Shown here piece after piece: positions 18,375 to 27,396 of a stretch of 64,000 nt of DNA (the stretch's first letter is position 1; every line of letters begins with the position of its first letter). A program made the translations under genes and the position numbers. The stretch covers positions 1-64,000 of the forward strand of contig PNKH01000001.1 of assembly GCA_013822345.1 (NCBI GenBank). The letters run 5' to 3'. The notes beneath the pieces were generated by a model. That model was given only the letters and a program-made list of their open reading frames with translations, was not told the DNA's origin and did not search any database. Origin of the DNA: Isosphaera sp. (GTDB taxonomy: Bacteria > Planctomycetota > Planctomycetia > Gemmatales > Gemmataceae).

Positions 18375-19337
18375 TCACTTGTCCCCGGCCGGGTACGTCA
18401 CCTCCAGGTAGAACTCGTGGTCCCGGTACGTGTCCACGTCCGGGTACCCGTCGGTCGTCGGGGACAGCTTGTACCGGGCGTCCCCGTCCGCGAACAGCGA
18501 CTGCCGCGTCAGCCTCTCCGCCACCTTCGGGTCGGCCGGCTTCTCCTTCCCGGGCACCATCAGCGGCGGGAGCGTCCCGTCGCCCTCCCGCCGCAGCCCC
18601 CACCCGCCGTGGTACCGGTCGTGCTTGTCGGCCAGGGCCGGGGCGTCCGGGACCGACGCCTTGTTCGCGTTCGCCAGGGTGAACCCGCGGTTCCTCCCGG
18701 GCTCCTCGAACCCGACCACGAACGCGTACCGCCTCCCGGCCTCGAACGTCAGCCGGTCGTCCCCGGTGAGCGCCCACCGCAGGTAGTGGAACTTCCCGGC
18801 GTCCCCGGCCGTCGGCTTGTCGTCCGCGTCCCGGGTCGGCGGGACCTTCGGGAACACCCCGCCCTTCACCACCCGCAGGCTCTTGTAGGTCACCCCCTCC
18901 AGGAAGTCGTCGCACCGGTGGTTGGTGCTGAACCCGTGCTTCGCCTTCGCCCCGACCGGGGTGCCGTTGTCGTTGATCTTCGGCTCCCCGGTGACCTCGA
19001 AGAACTGGACGAACACCTTCGCCCCCGGGGTCCCGGCCAGCACCGCCGCGTCCGACGGCCCGGTCCGCAGGACGACCGCGTCCAGGACGAACGTCTTCGG
19101 CGGGGTGAACACCTGCCCGAGGTCGCGGTTCCGCTGGAAGTACCCGGCCTCCTTCCAGTCGAGCGGCAGCTCGTTCCGGACGCTGGTGCTCCCGCCGGTG
19201 TTCGCCTCGGTCTGCTTGACCGGGACCCGGGCGTCGTCCGGGGTGTACGTCTTGCCCAGGGCGGTGACCTCCAGCCCGGCGCGGGCCGGGGCGGACAGGG
19301 CCAGGGCGGCGGCGGCCGCGGCGAGGAGGCGGGGCAT
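18375..19337 (-). CDS. Hypothetical secreted protein, last gene of GntR operon
   Basis: 320 aa with a clear signal peptide (MPRLLAAAAAALALSAPARA). The mature part has YFQRNRDLGQVFTPPKTFVL and VVLRTGPSDAAVL, which read like a jelly-roll / carbohydrate-binding domain, then RYAFVVGFEEPG, a GFTLAN segment and the C-terminal DVDTYRDHEFYLEVTYP. Short motifs suggest an exported protein that binds or decorates a polymer. No catalytic motif. It is separated by 25 nt from the lipoprotein gene upstream and is likely part of the same transcript. Confidence 0.75.
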   Translation of the reverse strand: MPRLLAAAAAALALSAPARAGLEVTALGKTYTPDDARVPVKQTEANTGGSTSVRNELPLDWKEAGYFQRNRDLGQVFTPPKTFVLDAVVLRTGPSDAAVLAGTPGAKVFVQFFEVTGEPKINDNGTPVGAKAKHGFSTNHRCDDFLEGVTYKSLRVVKGGVFPKVPPTRDADDKPTAGDAGKFHYLRWALTGDDRLTFEAGRRYAFVVGFEEPGRNRGFTLANANKASVPDAPALADKHDRYHGGWGLRREGDGTLPPLMVPGKEKPADPKVAERLTRQSLFADGDARYKLSPTTDGYPDVDTYRDHEFYLEVTYPAGDK

Positions 19338-19362
19338 CGGGGGACTCCGGGAGGGGCCGGGG

Positions 19363-19791
19363 CTACTTCTTGCCCGCCGGGCGGGTGACCTTCAGGTCCA
19401 GGGTGTTGCCCCCGGGCTTCACCTCGAACTCGAACCCGGAGGTCTTCGGGTCGGCGAACTTCGGGTCGATCGGCCGGGGGTTCCGCGGGCCGTAGTCGTC
19501 GGTCGGCGGGGCGACGACCGCCTTGTACCGGCCGGGCCGGACCCCGTCCCCGGGCTTGTCGGTGAACAGGGCGAACGACCCGTCCGGCTTGATGTACCCG
19601 ACCGGGGACGGGACGGTCGGGTCGTCGGCCGGGTGGAGGCTGACCTCCCCGCCGGTGACCGGGGACCCGTCGTCGTACACGACCCGGCCGGTCACCGGGG
19701 CGAGGTTCGGCCCGCCGCACCCGGCGAGGGCGGCCAGGCCGAGGGCCAGGAGGAGGCCCCGGCCGGGCCGGGGCGTCGGGGACGGGGTCAT
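19363..19791 (-). CDS. Lipoprotein with carboxypeptidase-regulatory-like fold
   Basis: 142 aa. The signal ends in a lipobox ([13 protein letters not shown]). The mature domain ([49 protein letters not shown]) is the small beta-sandwich found next to DUF1559 genes, as at 8156. It follows the DUF1559 gene by 14 nt. Role unknown. Confidence 0.88.
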   Translation of the reverse strand: MTPSPTPRPGRGLLLALGLAALAGCGGPNLAPVTGRVVYDDGSPVTGGEVSLHPADDPTVPSPVGYIKPDGSFALFTDKPGDGVRPGRYKAVVAPPTDDYGPRNPRPIDPKFADPKTSGFEFEVKPGGNTLDLKVTRPAGKK

Positions 19792-19805
19792 GTCGGCTCC
19801 GGGGG

Positions 19806-20732
19806 TCAGTCGGCGGACGGGTTCGGCTCGCCCCCGGACCGGGTGGCCAGGGCGGTCAGGGTGGCGTTCGGGACGCTCGTCCGGAACGTCCGGACCGACC
19901 CGTCCCCCATCCCGAAGTTCACCACCCCGGAATGCAGGCTGCCGAACTTCTCGTTGCTCGGGTCGTCGGTGGTCCGGGCCAGGGCCCAGTTCGCCCCCCC
20001 GGCCAGCCGGCTGTACGACCGGATCCCGTCGGCGTTGAACACCGACCCGTCCCCGCCGACCGGGCTGACCGACCGGTCCCTCAGCAGCCGGTCCCGGTTC
20101 ACGTGCTTCTCCCCGATGAAGAAGGTGTTGCTCGTCCCGTCCTTGATCCCGTCCAGGTTCACCCGCAGCCCCACGTCCCCGCGGGCGAACGCCCCGTTCG
20201 ACGCGTCCATCCCGCCCAGCCCGGTCGAGTTGTGCTGGTCCCCGACGCAGGTGGCGTAGTCCGCGGCCGTCCCGGACTGGCGGGTGGCCGCCGGCGGCGG
20301 GACGGCCCCGTCCCGGTCCTCGGTCGCCGGGACGATCTGCGGGGCGGTCCGCCGGGACGGGCAGAAGAACGTCTTGATCGCCGCCTCCCGGGCCGCCGCC
20401 GGGGCGTCCCGGAACCGCAGCCCGGTCTGCTCGAACAGCCGGAACACGTTGTCCTGCTCGATGTACGGCAGGATCAGCACCGCCCACGTCACCCCGTTCC
20501 CGTCGGCCGTCCGGTTGGCCGGCAGGGCCCCGCGGGCGTCGTGGTAGTTGTGGGCCCCCAGGCTGAGTTGCTTCAGGTTGTTCAGGCACTGGGTCCGGGC
20601 GGCCGCCTCGCGGACCTTCTGCACGGCCGGCAGCAGCAGCCCGACCAGGACGGCGATGATGGCGATCACCACCAACAGCTCGATCAGGGTGAACCCCCGG
20701 CGGGGGCGGGAGAGGGACACGGGACACCTCAT
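19806..20732 (-). CDS. DUF1559 domain protein with pilin-like N-terminus
   Basis: 308 aa. The ATG at 20732 overlaps the GntR stop (ATGA), giving translational coupling. Pilin motif [19 protein letters not shown], then [15 protein letters not shown] and the typical [11 protein letters not shown] end. It is transcribed with a GntR regulator, so this surface protein is probably controlled by a ligand-responsive repressor. Same family as 7164, 50926 and 62254. Confidence 0.93.
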   Translation of the reverse strand: MRCPVSLSRPRRGFTLIELLVVIAIIAVLVGLLLPAVQKVREAAARTQCLNNLKQLSLGAHNYHDARGALPANRTADGNGVTWAVLILPYIEQDNVFRLFEQTGLRFRDAPAAAREAAIKTFFCPSRRTAPQIVPATEDRDGAVPPPAATRQSGTAADYATCVGDQHNSTGLGGMDASNGAFARGDVGLRVNLDGIKDGTSNTFFIGEKHVNRDRLLRDRSVSPVGGDGSVFNADGIRSYSRLAGGANWALARTTDDPSNEKFGSLHSGVVNFGMGDGSVRTFRTSVPNATLTALATRSGGEPNPSAD

Positions 20733-21430
20733 GACGGGGGAGAGGAAGAACCACCCGGGACGGGGGCGGGACGGCCGGCCGCGGCCCGGGCGCAACGGAC
20801 GTTGGTCCGGCACGCCGACCGCAGGTGCCTGCGGAGGGCGCGGCGCGCCGCGGCCCGGTCCCCGGACCGGAGGGCGGCGATGATCGCGGTGTGCTCCTCG
20901 AACTCCCGGGTCAGCCAGTCCCGGTCGTCGGCCAGCTGCTTGTGGGCCAGCCGGATCAGGTCGAGGAGCTTGCGGATCTCGTACCACAGGATCGGGTTCC
21001 CGGACCGCTCGGCGATCAGCAGGTGGAGCCGCCGGTCGAGCCGGGCGCCGGCCGGCTCGTCGAGCGCGGCGGGGTGCGGGGTGAGGGCGTCCAGTTCGGC
21101 GAAGTCGGCCGGGGTGAGCCGGCCGCAGGCCAGCCCGACCGCCCCGACCTCCAGCACCTCCCGGGCCTGGTAGATGTGCGTCACCTCGTCGGCGGTGATC
21201 TCCCGGACCCGGGCGCTGCGGCCCTTCAGCGACACCAGCCCGTACTCGCTCAGCCGCAACAGGGCCTCGCGGATCGGGGTGCGGCTGACGCCGAGTTGGG
21301 CGACGAGGTCGAGTTCGGTCAGGACGTGCCCCGGCGGGTACTCGCGGGCCGCGATCCGGTCGAGCAGGATGTCGAACGCCTGGTCGGCCAGCGTCGCGGT
21401 CGTGATCGGCGGGGGCGCGGGGGTCGGCAT
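20729..21430 (-). CDS. GntR-family transcriptional regulator (FadR/FCD type)
   Basis: 233 aa. The winged helix-turn-helix (about 15-75) shows [20 protein letters not shown], the GntR recognition region. The FCD ligand-binding domain (about 90-210) shows the metal-binding histidines and [16 protein letters not shown]. It sits immediately upstream of a DUF1559/lipoprotein/secreted-protein set, overlapping by ATGA, and 41 bp downstream of a perfect 24-bp palindrome that is almost surely its operator. The effector is likely a carboxylate or sugar acid, as in other FCD regulators (inference). Confidence 0.92.
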   Translation of the reverse strand: MPTPAPPPITTATLADQAFDILLDRIAAREYPPGHVLTELDLVAQLGVSRTPIREALLRLSEYGLVSLKGRSARVREITADEVTHIYQAREVLEVGAVGLACGRLTPADFAELDALTPHPAALDEPAGARLDRRLHLLIAERSGNPILWYEIRKLLDLIRLAHKQLADDRDWLTREFEEHTAIIAALRSGDRAAARRALRRHLRSACRTNVRCARAAAGRPAPVPGGSSSPPS

Positions 21431-21471
21431 GCGTGTGGGTGGCGTGAGGGACGGGTGAAGCCGGGCTCACA

Positions 21472-21495
21472 CGGGATACTGTATACAGTATCCCG
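21472..21495. promoter_or_regulatory. 24-bp perfect palindromic operator (GntR-type)
   Basis: The site reads gggatactgta and its exact complement, flanked by c/g, with a GTATAC centre. It lies between the GntR gene (start 21430) and the divergent YdcZ-like transporter (start 21554), and is AT-rich against the surrounding sequence. GntR/FadR-type operators commonly carry such centres. It probably mediates autoregulation and control of both directions. Confidence 0.8.
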
Positions 21496-21553
21496 GTCGC
21501 GCCGGTCAAGAACCTTTCGGCCACTTTCCCGGCACCACCCGTACAACCACCCC

Positions 21554-21997
21554 ATGACCACCATCTTCGCCCTCCTGGCGGTCGGGGCCGGGGCGTGCAT
21601 CGCCCTCCAGGCGTCCGCGAACGGCACCCTCGGCCGGTTCCTCGACAGCCGGGTGTACGCCGCGTTCTTCTCGATCTGCGGGACGTGCGTGGTGACGTTC
21701 ACCGCGATGCTCGCGGCCCGGCCGGCGGCCCCGTCCTGGGAGGCGGTGCGGACCGCCCCGTGGTGGGCTTGGGTGGGCGGGCCGCTCGGGCTGATGGTCG
21801 TCGCGGCGGGGGCGTTCCTGACGCGGGAGTTGGGGGCGGCGCTGTTCATCGCGCTGGTGGTCGGCGGGCAACTCCTGTGCTCGCTGGTGCTCGACCACTA
21901 CGCCCTGATGGGGCTGCAGGAGCAGCCGGTCACCCCGGGCCGCCTGCTCGGGGCGGCGCTGGTGGTGGCCGGCGTCCTGTGCATCAAGTACCTGTGA
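21554..21997 (+). CDS. DMT-family transporter (YdcZ/DUF606)
   Basis: 147 aa, the usual length of the half-size DMT proteins. Five hydrophobic segments are evident: about 2-20, 32-55, 72-90, 95-115 and 128-146. The N-terminus ([21 protein letters not shown]) and the C-terminus ([17 protein letters not shown]) match the DUF606 pattern. It sits in the inner membrane and probably exports a small organic molecule. It faces the GntR gene across a shared palindrome, so its expression likely depends on that regulator. Confidence 0.85.
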   Translation: MTTIFALLAVGAGACIALQASANGTLGRFLDSRVYAAFFSICGTCVVTFTAMLAARPAAPSWEAVRTAPWWAWVGGPLGLMVVAAGAFLTRELGAALFIALVVGGQLLCSLVLDHYALMGLQEQPVTPGRLLGAALVVAGVLCIKYL

Positions 21998-22003
21998 CCG
22001 CCG

Positions 22004-23428
22004 TCACGGCTTCGGGTGGTATCCCGACAGGTCGACCTTGTCGGTCGCGGCCAGGTCGACCTCCGTGGTCGTCGTCTTGGGAGGCGTCCGGACGCGCGGC
22101 CCGAAGAGCAGGTAGGCCGTGAGGTCGACCGCGGAATCCGGCCGGGGCTCGGCGGGCCGGATGGTGCCGGGGGTGGTGGAGGCGAACGTCACCCTCCGGT
22201 ACCCGGCCGCGGCGCACACCTCGAACACCCGCCGGACCTGCTCGCGGTAAGCGTTCAGCTCGGAGGCGGCGACGCGGAGCCCCTTCGGGGCCTTCGGGTC
22301 GGCGAACGTCCGGCCGAGGAACAGGGCCAGCGCCTCCGCGTCGGAGCAGTGGACCTCCCGGACCTTGCCGCCGACGACCTGGCGGACGGTGTACGGCGGG
22401 GTGTCGGCGTGCTCCTCGACGTGGTTGATGACGAGCACCAGGCCCGCCCCGACCTCGGCGACCGCGTCCCGCTCCTTCCGCGCCGCCGCGAGGCGGTCCA
22501 ACTCGGCCCGGGTGGCCTCCTCCCGCCGCTTCAACTCGGCCTGCAGCTTGGCCACGCCGTCGAGCTCCTTCCTGAGCCGTTCCGCCGGGTCCTCGGCCGG
22601 GGCCTGCGGCGCGGCCGCGAGCGGGACCGTCGCCTGTGCGGTGCCACCGGACCGCACCGCCAGGCCGGCGACCAGCCCGCCGGCGACCAACAGGGCGGCG
22701 CCGGCGGCGGTCAGCTTCTTCACCCAGAGCATGCGAAGTACCCCGTCGGTTAACCCCGCCACGGCCGGGGACACCCCCGCCGCGGCCAGGGACGAAGTCG
22801 TGAAGGCCGCCGCCGTCCGCACCGCGGCCGCCGTCAGCCCGGCCGGGACTACCACCACCCCGGCCGCCGCGAGCAGGGCCGGGGCGCCGCCGAGCCGCGC
22901 CCGCAGCCGGGCCAGCGCCCGGCTGAGCAGCGAAGAGAGCGTTCCCTCCGGGCAGCCGAGGCGGGCGGCCGCCTCCCGCCGGGACAGCCCTTCGAGGTGG
23001 CACAGGACGACCGGGGCGCGGTACCGCTCCGGCAGGGCGAGGAGGACCGCGTCGAGGTCGAGCCCGCCCGGGTCGGCGGCGGGGGCGGGGACGTCGTGGG
23101 TCAGCGGCCCGGCCACGGCCGCCCGCCGGCGGTTGCCGCGGCGGACGTTCCGGGCGGTGAGGGCGGCGACGCGGTGGAGCCACGGCCCGAGCGGGGTGTC
23201 GGGGGCGAGCCGGGCGGCCCGGCGGAGGAGGACCAGGAACGTCGCCTGGAACGCGTCCTCGGCGTCGTGCGGGTTGGCGAGCCGGCGGTGGCAGGTGCCC
23301 CACACGACCCGGCCGTGGCGGCGGACGAGCTCGGCGAACGCGGCCTCGTCGCGGCCGGCGAGGAACCGGTCGAGGAGCTGCCGGTCGGGGGCGTCGGCGG
23401 CCCGGGCGATGGCGAGCAGGCGGTTCAT
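22004..23428 (-). CDS. ECF-type sigma factor fused to a membrane-anchored ExbD-like C-terminal domain
   Basis: 474 aa. Residues 14-180 are a sigma-70 family region: sigma2 (RHGRVVWGTCHRRLANPHDAEDAFQ) and sigma4 (ALPERYRAPVVLCHLEGLSR, GCPEGTLSSLLSRALARLR). Hydrophobic segments follow at about 182-205 and 238-258, then a coiled coil 281-322. The C-terminal domain (330-425) has GKVREVHCSDAEAL and VFEVCAAAGYRRVTFAS, like the periplasmic part of ExbD/TolR. Planctomycete ECFs often carry such fused tails. A membrane-tethered sigma factor released by a signal is a plausible reading but unproved. Confidence 0.85.
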   Translation of the reverse strand: MNRLLAIARAADAPDRQLLDRFLAGRDEAAFAELVRRHGRVVWGTCHRRLANPHDAEDAFQATFLVLLRRAARLAPDTPLGPWLHRVAALTARNVRRGNRRRAAVAGPLTHDVPAPAADPGGLDLDAVLLALPERYRAPVVLCHLEGLSRREAAARLGCPEGTLSSLLSRALARLRARLGGAPALLAAAGVVVVPAGLTAAAVRTAAAFTTSSLAAAGVSPAVAGLTDGVLRMLWVKKLTAAGAALLVAGGLVAGLAVRSGGTAQATVPLAAAPQAPAEDPAERLRKELDGVAKLQAELKRREEATRAELDRLAAARKERDAVAEVGAGLVLVINHVEEHADTPPYTVRQVVGGKVREVHCSDAEALALFLGRTFADPKAPKGLRVAASELNAYREQVRRVFEVCAAAGYRRVTFASTTPGTIRPAEPRPDSAVDLTAYLLFGPRVRTPPKTTTTEVDLAATDKVDLSGYHPKP

Positions 23429-23497
23429 ACCCCCATTGTGTCCGGGAACCGGCCGGCGCGTGCGGCAAATCTCCCCGGCCGGGCGTAGAACACCCGC

Positions 23498-24310
23498 ATG
23501 AACCCGATCGACGACCTGTTCCGCCGGCTCCGGGCCGAGAAGCGCCCGGCGTTCATGCCGTTCGTCACCGCCGGCGACCCGGACCTCGCCTTCACCCGCG
23601 ACCTGCTGCCCGCCGTCGCCGAGGCGGGGGCGGACCTGATCGAGGTCGGGTTCCCGTTCTCCGACCCGATCGCCGACGGCCCGGTCATCCAGGCGTCGTA
23701 CACCCGCGCCCTGGCCCACGGCCTCAAGCTCGCCGACGTGTTCGGCACCCTCCGCGAAGTCACCGCCGCCCCCGGGTGGGCCACCCCCGCCGTCGCGATG
23801 GCGTCGTACTCCCTGATGTTCCGCAAGGGGCCGGCCGCGTTCATCGACGCGGCGACGGCCGCCGGGCTGAGCGGGGCCGTCGTGCCGGACCTACCCGTCG
23901 AAGAGGCGGAGGAGCTGGCGAAGCTCGCCGCCGACCGCGGCTTCAAACTGATCCTCCTCGTCACCCCGACCACCTCGCCGCAGCGCGCCGAGCGCGTCGT
24001 GAAGGCGTGCGGCGGGTTCGTGTACGTCGTCAGCGTGGTCGGCATCACCGGCGAGCGCGACCGGATGCCGCCGGGGTTGCGCGACCTCCTCGCCCGCCTC
24101 CGGACGATGACCGACCTGCCGCTGTGCGTCGGGTTCGGGGTGAGCCGGCCGGAGCACGTCCGGGAGCTGCGGGAGATCGCCGACGGGGTGATCGTCGGCA
24201 GCGCGGTGGTGAAGCGGCTGGAGGCGGCCGGGGCGGACCGGGCGGCCGGGTTGGCCGGGGTGCGGCAGCTGGTCGGGGAGCTGAGCGCGGCGGTGCGACC
24301 CGGCGGCTGA
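23498..24310 (+). CDS. trpA: Tryptophan synthase alpha chain
   Basis: 270 aa, full length. The catalytic pair E49 (LIEVGFPFSDP) and D60 (IADGPVIQ) sit exactly where they do in TrpA. VVPDLPVEEAEEL, SVVGITGERDRMPPGL and GFGVSRPEHV are typical. The enzyme cleaves indole-3-glycerol phosphate to indole, which passes to TrpB. It stands alone, divergent from the sigma factor gene by 69 bp, and is not next to trpB. No leader peptide or attenuator was seen upstream. Confidence 0.96.
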   Translation: MNPIDDLFRRLRAEKRPAFMPFVTAGDPDLAFTRDLLPAVAEAGADLIEVGFPFSDPIADGPVIQASYTRALAHGLKLADVFGTLREVTAAPGWATPAVAMASYSLMFRKGPAAFIDAATAAGLSGAVVPDLPVEEAEELAKLAADRGFKLILLVTPTTSPQRAERVVKACGGFVYVVSVVGITGERDRMPPGLRDLLARLRTMTDLPLCVGFGVSRPEHVRELREIADGVIVGSAVVKRLEAAGADRAAGLAGVRQLVGELSAAVRPGG

Positions 24311-24315
24311 CCCGT

Positions 24316-24380
24316 GGTTTGTGGCACAGGTCTCCTGACCTGTGCCGGCTTCACAGGTCAGGAGACCTGTGCCACAAACC
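24316..24380. repeat. 65-bp inverted repeat, 29-bp perfect arms
   Basis: Arms begin ggtttgtggcacaggtctcc, 7-nt loop. It lies 6 bp after the trpA stop and before the DUF1501 gene; it may end the trpA transcript. Confidence 0.9.
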
Positions 24381-24455
24381 CTGAGGCTCGCCTTTGTGGT
24401 TGCCTCCCGGCCCTCGGTCGCGGATACTGGCAGTCCTACCCGCCGGGACCCCGCC

Positions 24456-25877
24456 ATGCCCTCCCACCCGCACCTCACCCGCCGGTCCGCCATCCAGGTC
24501 GGCGCCGTCGGCCTCCTCGGTCTCGGCCTCGAGCACCTCGCCCCGCTGCGGGCCGCGGCCGGGGCGAAGCACCCGGCGCGGTCGGTCATCTACGTGTTCC
24601 TGTCCGGCGGGCTGTCCCAGCACGAGAGCTTCGACCCGAAGCCGGACGCCCCGGACGGCATCCGCGGCGAGTTCGGCACCACCGCCACCAAAACCCCCGG
24701 CCTGCGGATCACCGAGCACCTGCCGCGGCTCGCCGCCCGCAGCGACCGGTGGGCCGTCGTCCGGTCGCTCACCCACCCGTCGAACGACCACTCGCTCGGC
24801 CACCACATCATGCTCACCGGCCGGTCGGACAAGCCGACCGGGTTCAACCCGTCCGCCCCGCAGCCGACCGACCACCCGAGCCTCGCCGCGGTCGCCGGGG
24901 CGGTCACCCGCGGGCGGAACAACCTGCCGCCGGCGGTCGTCCTGCCGGACCGGATCGTCCACAACACCGGGCGCGTCATCCCCGGCCAGTTCGCCGGGGT
25001 GATGGGCCGGCACCGGGACCCGTGGTTTCTGGAGGCGAGCGGGTTCGACCCGAAGGCCTACGGGGCCTATCCGGAGTTCGAGTTCGACCACCAGGAGCGG
25101 CCGTACGACCCGCGGCGGAAGCGGTTCGCGGTCCCGGACCTGAGCCTGCCGGAGGGCGTCGACGGGGAGCGGTTCGGCGGCCGGCTCGGGGTGCTGGCGG
25201 CGATCGACGCCCAGCGGAAGGAGCTGGACACCGCGGCCGGCGCCGGGAGCCTCGGCCGCGGCCGGGCGGACGCCGTCGCGCTGCTGACCGACGCCCGGGT
25301 GCGGCGGGCGTTCGACCTCGACAAGGCGGACCCGAAGACGCTCGACCGGTACGGGCGGAACGCGTTCGGGTGGTCGCTCTTGATGGCCGCCCGGCTCGCC
25401 GAGGCCGGGGTGAACCTGGTGCAGGTGAACCTCGGGAACAACGAGACGTGGGACACGCACGGGAACGCGTTCCCGCACCTCAAGGAGAAGCTCCTACCGC
25501 CGATGGACCGGGCGGTGTCGGCGCTGCTCGACGACCTCGACCAGCGCGGGCTGCTGGGCGAGACGCTGGTGGTGATGGCCGGGGAGTTCGGGCGGACGCC
25601 GCGGGTCAGCACGCTGACACAGTTCTACAAGGGGCCGGGCCGCGACCACTGGGGGGCGGTGCAGAGCGCGTTCCTGGCCGGCGGCGGGGTCCGCGGCGGG
25701 ACGGTGGTCGGGTCGTCGGACAAGAACGGCGGGTACCCGGCGACCGACCCGCAGACGCCGGAGAACTTCGCGGCGACGATCTACGGGGCGCTCGGGCTGC
25801 CGAAGACGGCCGCGTGGCAGGACGCCGAGGGCCGGCCGCACCACCTGTACCACGGTGACCCGATGCCGGTGGGGTGA
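24456..25877 (+). CDS. DUF1501 domain protein, Tat-exported
   Basis: 473 aa. The N-terminus has twin arginines followed by a hydrophobic helix (TRRSAIQVGAVGLLGLGLEH), a Tat signal. Landmarks are VIYVFLSGGLSQHESFDPKP, ITEHLPRLAARSDRW, VNLGNNETWDTHGNAF, VVMAGEFGRTPRV and KGPGRDHWG. DUF1501 proteins belong to the alkaline-phosphatase/sulfatase-like fold and are abundant in planctomycetes, often beside DUF1553 cytochromes; none is adjacent here. Activity is unknown. Confidence 0.93.
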   Translation: MPSHPHLTRRSAIQVGAVGLLGLGLEHLAPLRAAAGAKHPARSVIYVFLSGGLSQHESFDPKPDAPDGIRGEFGTTATKTPGLRITEHLPRLAARSDRWAVVRSLTHPSNDHSLGHHIMLTGRSDKPTGFNPSAPQPTDHPSLAAVAGAVTRGRNNLPPAVVLPDRIVHNTGRVIPGQFAGVMGRHRDPWFLEASGFDPKAYGAYPEFEFDHQERPYDPRRKRFAVPDLSLPEGVDGERFGGRLGVLAAIDAQRKELDTAAGAGSLGRGRADAVALLTDARVRRAFDLDKADPKTLDRYGRNAFGWSLLMAARLAEAGVNLVQVNLGNNETWDTHGNAFPHLKEKLLPPMDRAVSALLDDLDQRGLLGETLVVMAGEFGRTPRVSTLTQFYKGPGRDHWGAVQSAFLAGGGVRGGTVVGSSDKNGGYPATDPQTPENFAATIYGALGLPKTAAWQDAEGRPHHLYHGDPMPVG

Positions 25878-25994
25878 TCCCTGGACCGCGGCCGTCCCGG
25901 CCGCTCCACCGTCCCGCCCCGGGTCGCCTCTGGGATAATTGTGTTGCGTGCCGAGTTGGGTAGCAGCGGCCGGGACGGCCGCGGTCCAGGGATC
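25876..25994. repeat. 119-bp inverted repeat, CCTGGA family
   Basis: 30-bp arms; the core is ccctggaccgcggccgtccc and the loop is ~59 bp of lower GC. It fills the whole space between two convergent genes and overlaps both stop regions. Confidence 0.92.
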
Positions 25995-26397
25995 AGTCCC
26001 GGAACGGGTCGGGGTTGTCGTCGAACCGCTCCAGGTCGCGGTCCGACCACCCGAAGTGGTGGGCGACCTCGTGGACCACCGTCTTGCGGATCTCCGTCCG
26101 CAGGTCGTGCGGGTCCGGGAAGTCCTCCTCCAGCGGGAACTTGAAGATCAGGATCCGGTTCGGGTTCTCCAGCATCTCCGCCGCCGCCACGCCCTCCAGC
26201 GGCATGAAATAGCCGTACAGCGTCTCCCCGGCGTCGATCTCTTCCTCCGTGAACCCGGCCTCCCGCAGGAAGTCGTCGGTCGGGGCCTCCTCCACGTCGA
26301 TCACGACGTTCTCCAGGTGCTCCCGGATCGCCGCCGGGAGGGTGTCGACCGCCTCCCGGACGACGGCCTGGAACTGCCTCATCGACATCCGCTTCAT
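25993..26397 (-). CDS. Zincin-like metallopeptidase family protein
   Basis: 134 aa from ATG 26397 (MKRMSMRQFQAV); ATG 26388 is an alternative. The C-terminal HEVAHHFGW carries the HExxH zinc site, and the conserved PIRILIFKFPLEED-like strand and LRTEIRKTVVHE precede it. This matches the small DUF1025 / metallopeptidase family (about 120-140 aa). Cytoplasmic, as no signal is seen. Substrate unknown. Its stop codon lies in a palindrome. Confidence 0.85.
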   Translation of the reverse strand: MKRMSMRQFQAVVREAVDTLPAAIREHLENVVIDVEEAPTDDFLREAGFTEEEIDAGETLYGYFMPLEGVAAAEMLENPNRILIFKFPLEEDFPDPHDLRTEIRKTVVHEVAHHFGWSDRDLERFDDNPDPFRD

Positions 26398-26453
26398 CCC
26401 GCCATGCTGCCGGACGGCGGGGGCGGTGTCAACCGCCGGGTGGCGTCGCGGTG

Positions 26454-26511
26454 CGGGAGGGCGAGGCTCCGGCCGAGCCGGGGCGGAGGCTCGGCCGGAG
26501 CCTCGCCCTCC
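26454..26511. repeat. 58-bp inverted repeat, 25-bp perfect arms
   Basis: Arms begin gggagggcgaggctccggcc with an 8-nt loop. It lies upstream of the zincin gene and upstream of rpmB, in a divergent region, so it cannot serve as a terminator for either. Confidence 0.88.
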
Positions 26512-26623
26512 CACGAGATCAACCGCCGCGGCCGCCTTGCCGGCCGGCGGTCGCCCGGTATAGTGAGTGTTCCGATTCCCCGGCCCGGCCAGGCCGCGGG
26601 GCTCTCTTCACGAGACCACGGCG

Positions 26624-26884
26624 ATGTCCAAGACGTGCGTGTTCACCGGCCGGTCGGTGTCGTTCGGGAACCAGAAGACGTACCGCGGGAAGGCGAAGTA
26701 CCTCGGCGGGGTCGGGAAGAAGATCACCGGCACCAGCCGGCGGAAGTACAAGCCGAACCTGCAGAAGATGCGGTGCGTCGTCGACGGGGTGGTGAAGAAG
26801 GTGTGGGTGTCGGCGGCCGCGATCCGGAGCGGGCTGGTCGTCCGCCCGGTGAAGGTGAAGCCGTTCGCCGACGTGAAGGTGTGA
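26624..26884 (+). CDS. rpmB: 50S ribosomal protein L28
   Basis: 86 aa starting MSKTCVFTGRSVSFG at ATG 26624. CVFTG and the ISFGN-like segment, then KKITGTSRRKYKPNLQK and SAAAIRSGLVV, match L28. Highly basic as expected. A longer in-frame start at 26567 would add a non-conserved stretch and is rejected. Single gene, with palindromes on both sides. Confidence 0.93.
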   Translation: MSKTCVFTGRSVSFGNQKTYRGKAKYLGGVGKKITGTSRRKYKPNLQKMRCVVDGVVKKVWVSAAAIRSGLVVRPVKVKPFADVKV

Positions 26885-26904
26885 CCGGCCGGCCGTGGAC
26901 GCCC

Positions 26905-27045
26905 GCCAGGGGTTGCGCTCCGGCCCCAAGGGGCTGTCGCTCCACCCCCGGCTACCGTCGGCCGCCCCTACCGGGGCTACAACCCGTGCAGCCGCGGAGC
27001 GGCGGCCGAGTGTAGCCGGGGGTGGAGCGCAGCGCAACCCCCGGC
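26905..27045. repeat. 141-bp imperfect inverted repeat
   Basis: Outer arms ggggttgcgct / gcgcaaccccc and inner arms gctccacccccggctac / gtagccgggggtggagc pair around a 55-bp loop. It fills the region between rpmB and gatC. Confidence 0.75.
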
Positions 27046-27079
27046 GGCGTACGCGGACACCCGCCGACCGGAACGCCCC

Positions 27080-27388
27080 ATGTCCCTCTCGCTCGACGAC
27101 ATCCGCAAGGTCGCCCGGCTGGCCCGGCTCGAACTGTCGGAGGCCGACCTGGTCCGGATGCAGGGACAACTTTCGGCCATCCTCGACTACGTCGCGCAGC
27201 TGAACGAGCTCGACACCGCCGACGTCGAGCCGCTCGCCCACCCGCTCCCGATCCAGAACGTCTTCCGCCCGGACGAGCCGGCCCCGTCCCTCCCGCCGGC
27301 CGCCGCCCTGCAGAACGCCCCGGCCACGGTCGGCGACTACTTCGCCGTCCCGGCCGTGTTCGACACCGACGAACCCGTCAGCCACTGA
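27080..27388 (+). CDS. gatC: Asp-tRNA(Asn)/Glu-tRNA(Gln) amidotransferase subunit C
   Basis: 102 aa, normal GatC length. [17 protein letters not shown] and [16 protein letters not shown] are the family's signature. GatC links GatA and GatB in the complex that amidates Glu-tRNA(Gln) and Asp-tRNA(Asn). It lies 110 bp upstream of gatA with a palindrome between; gatB is not in the window. Confidence 0.94.
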   Translation: MSLSLDDIRKVARLARLELSEADLVRMQGQLSAILDYVAQLNELDTADVEPLAHPLPIQNVFRPDEPAPSLPPAAALQNAPATVGDYFAVPAVFDTDEPVSH

Positions 27389-27396
27389 GTAACTTG

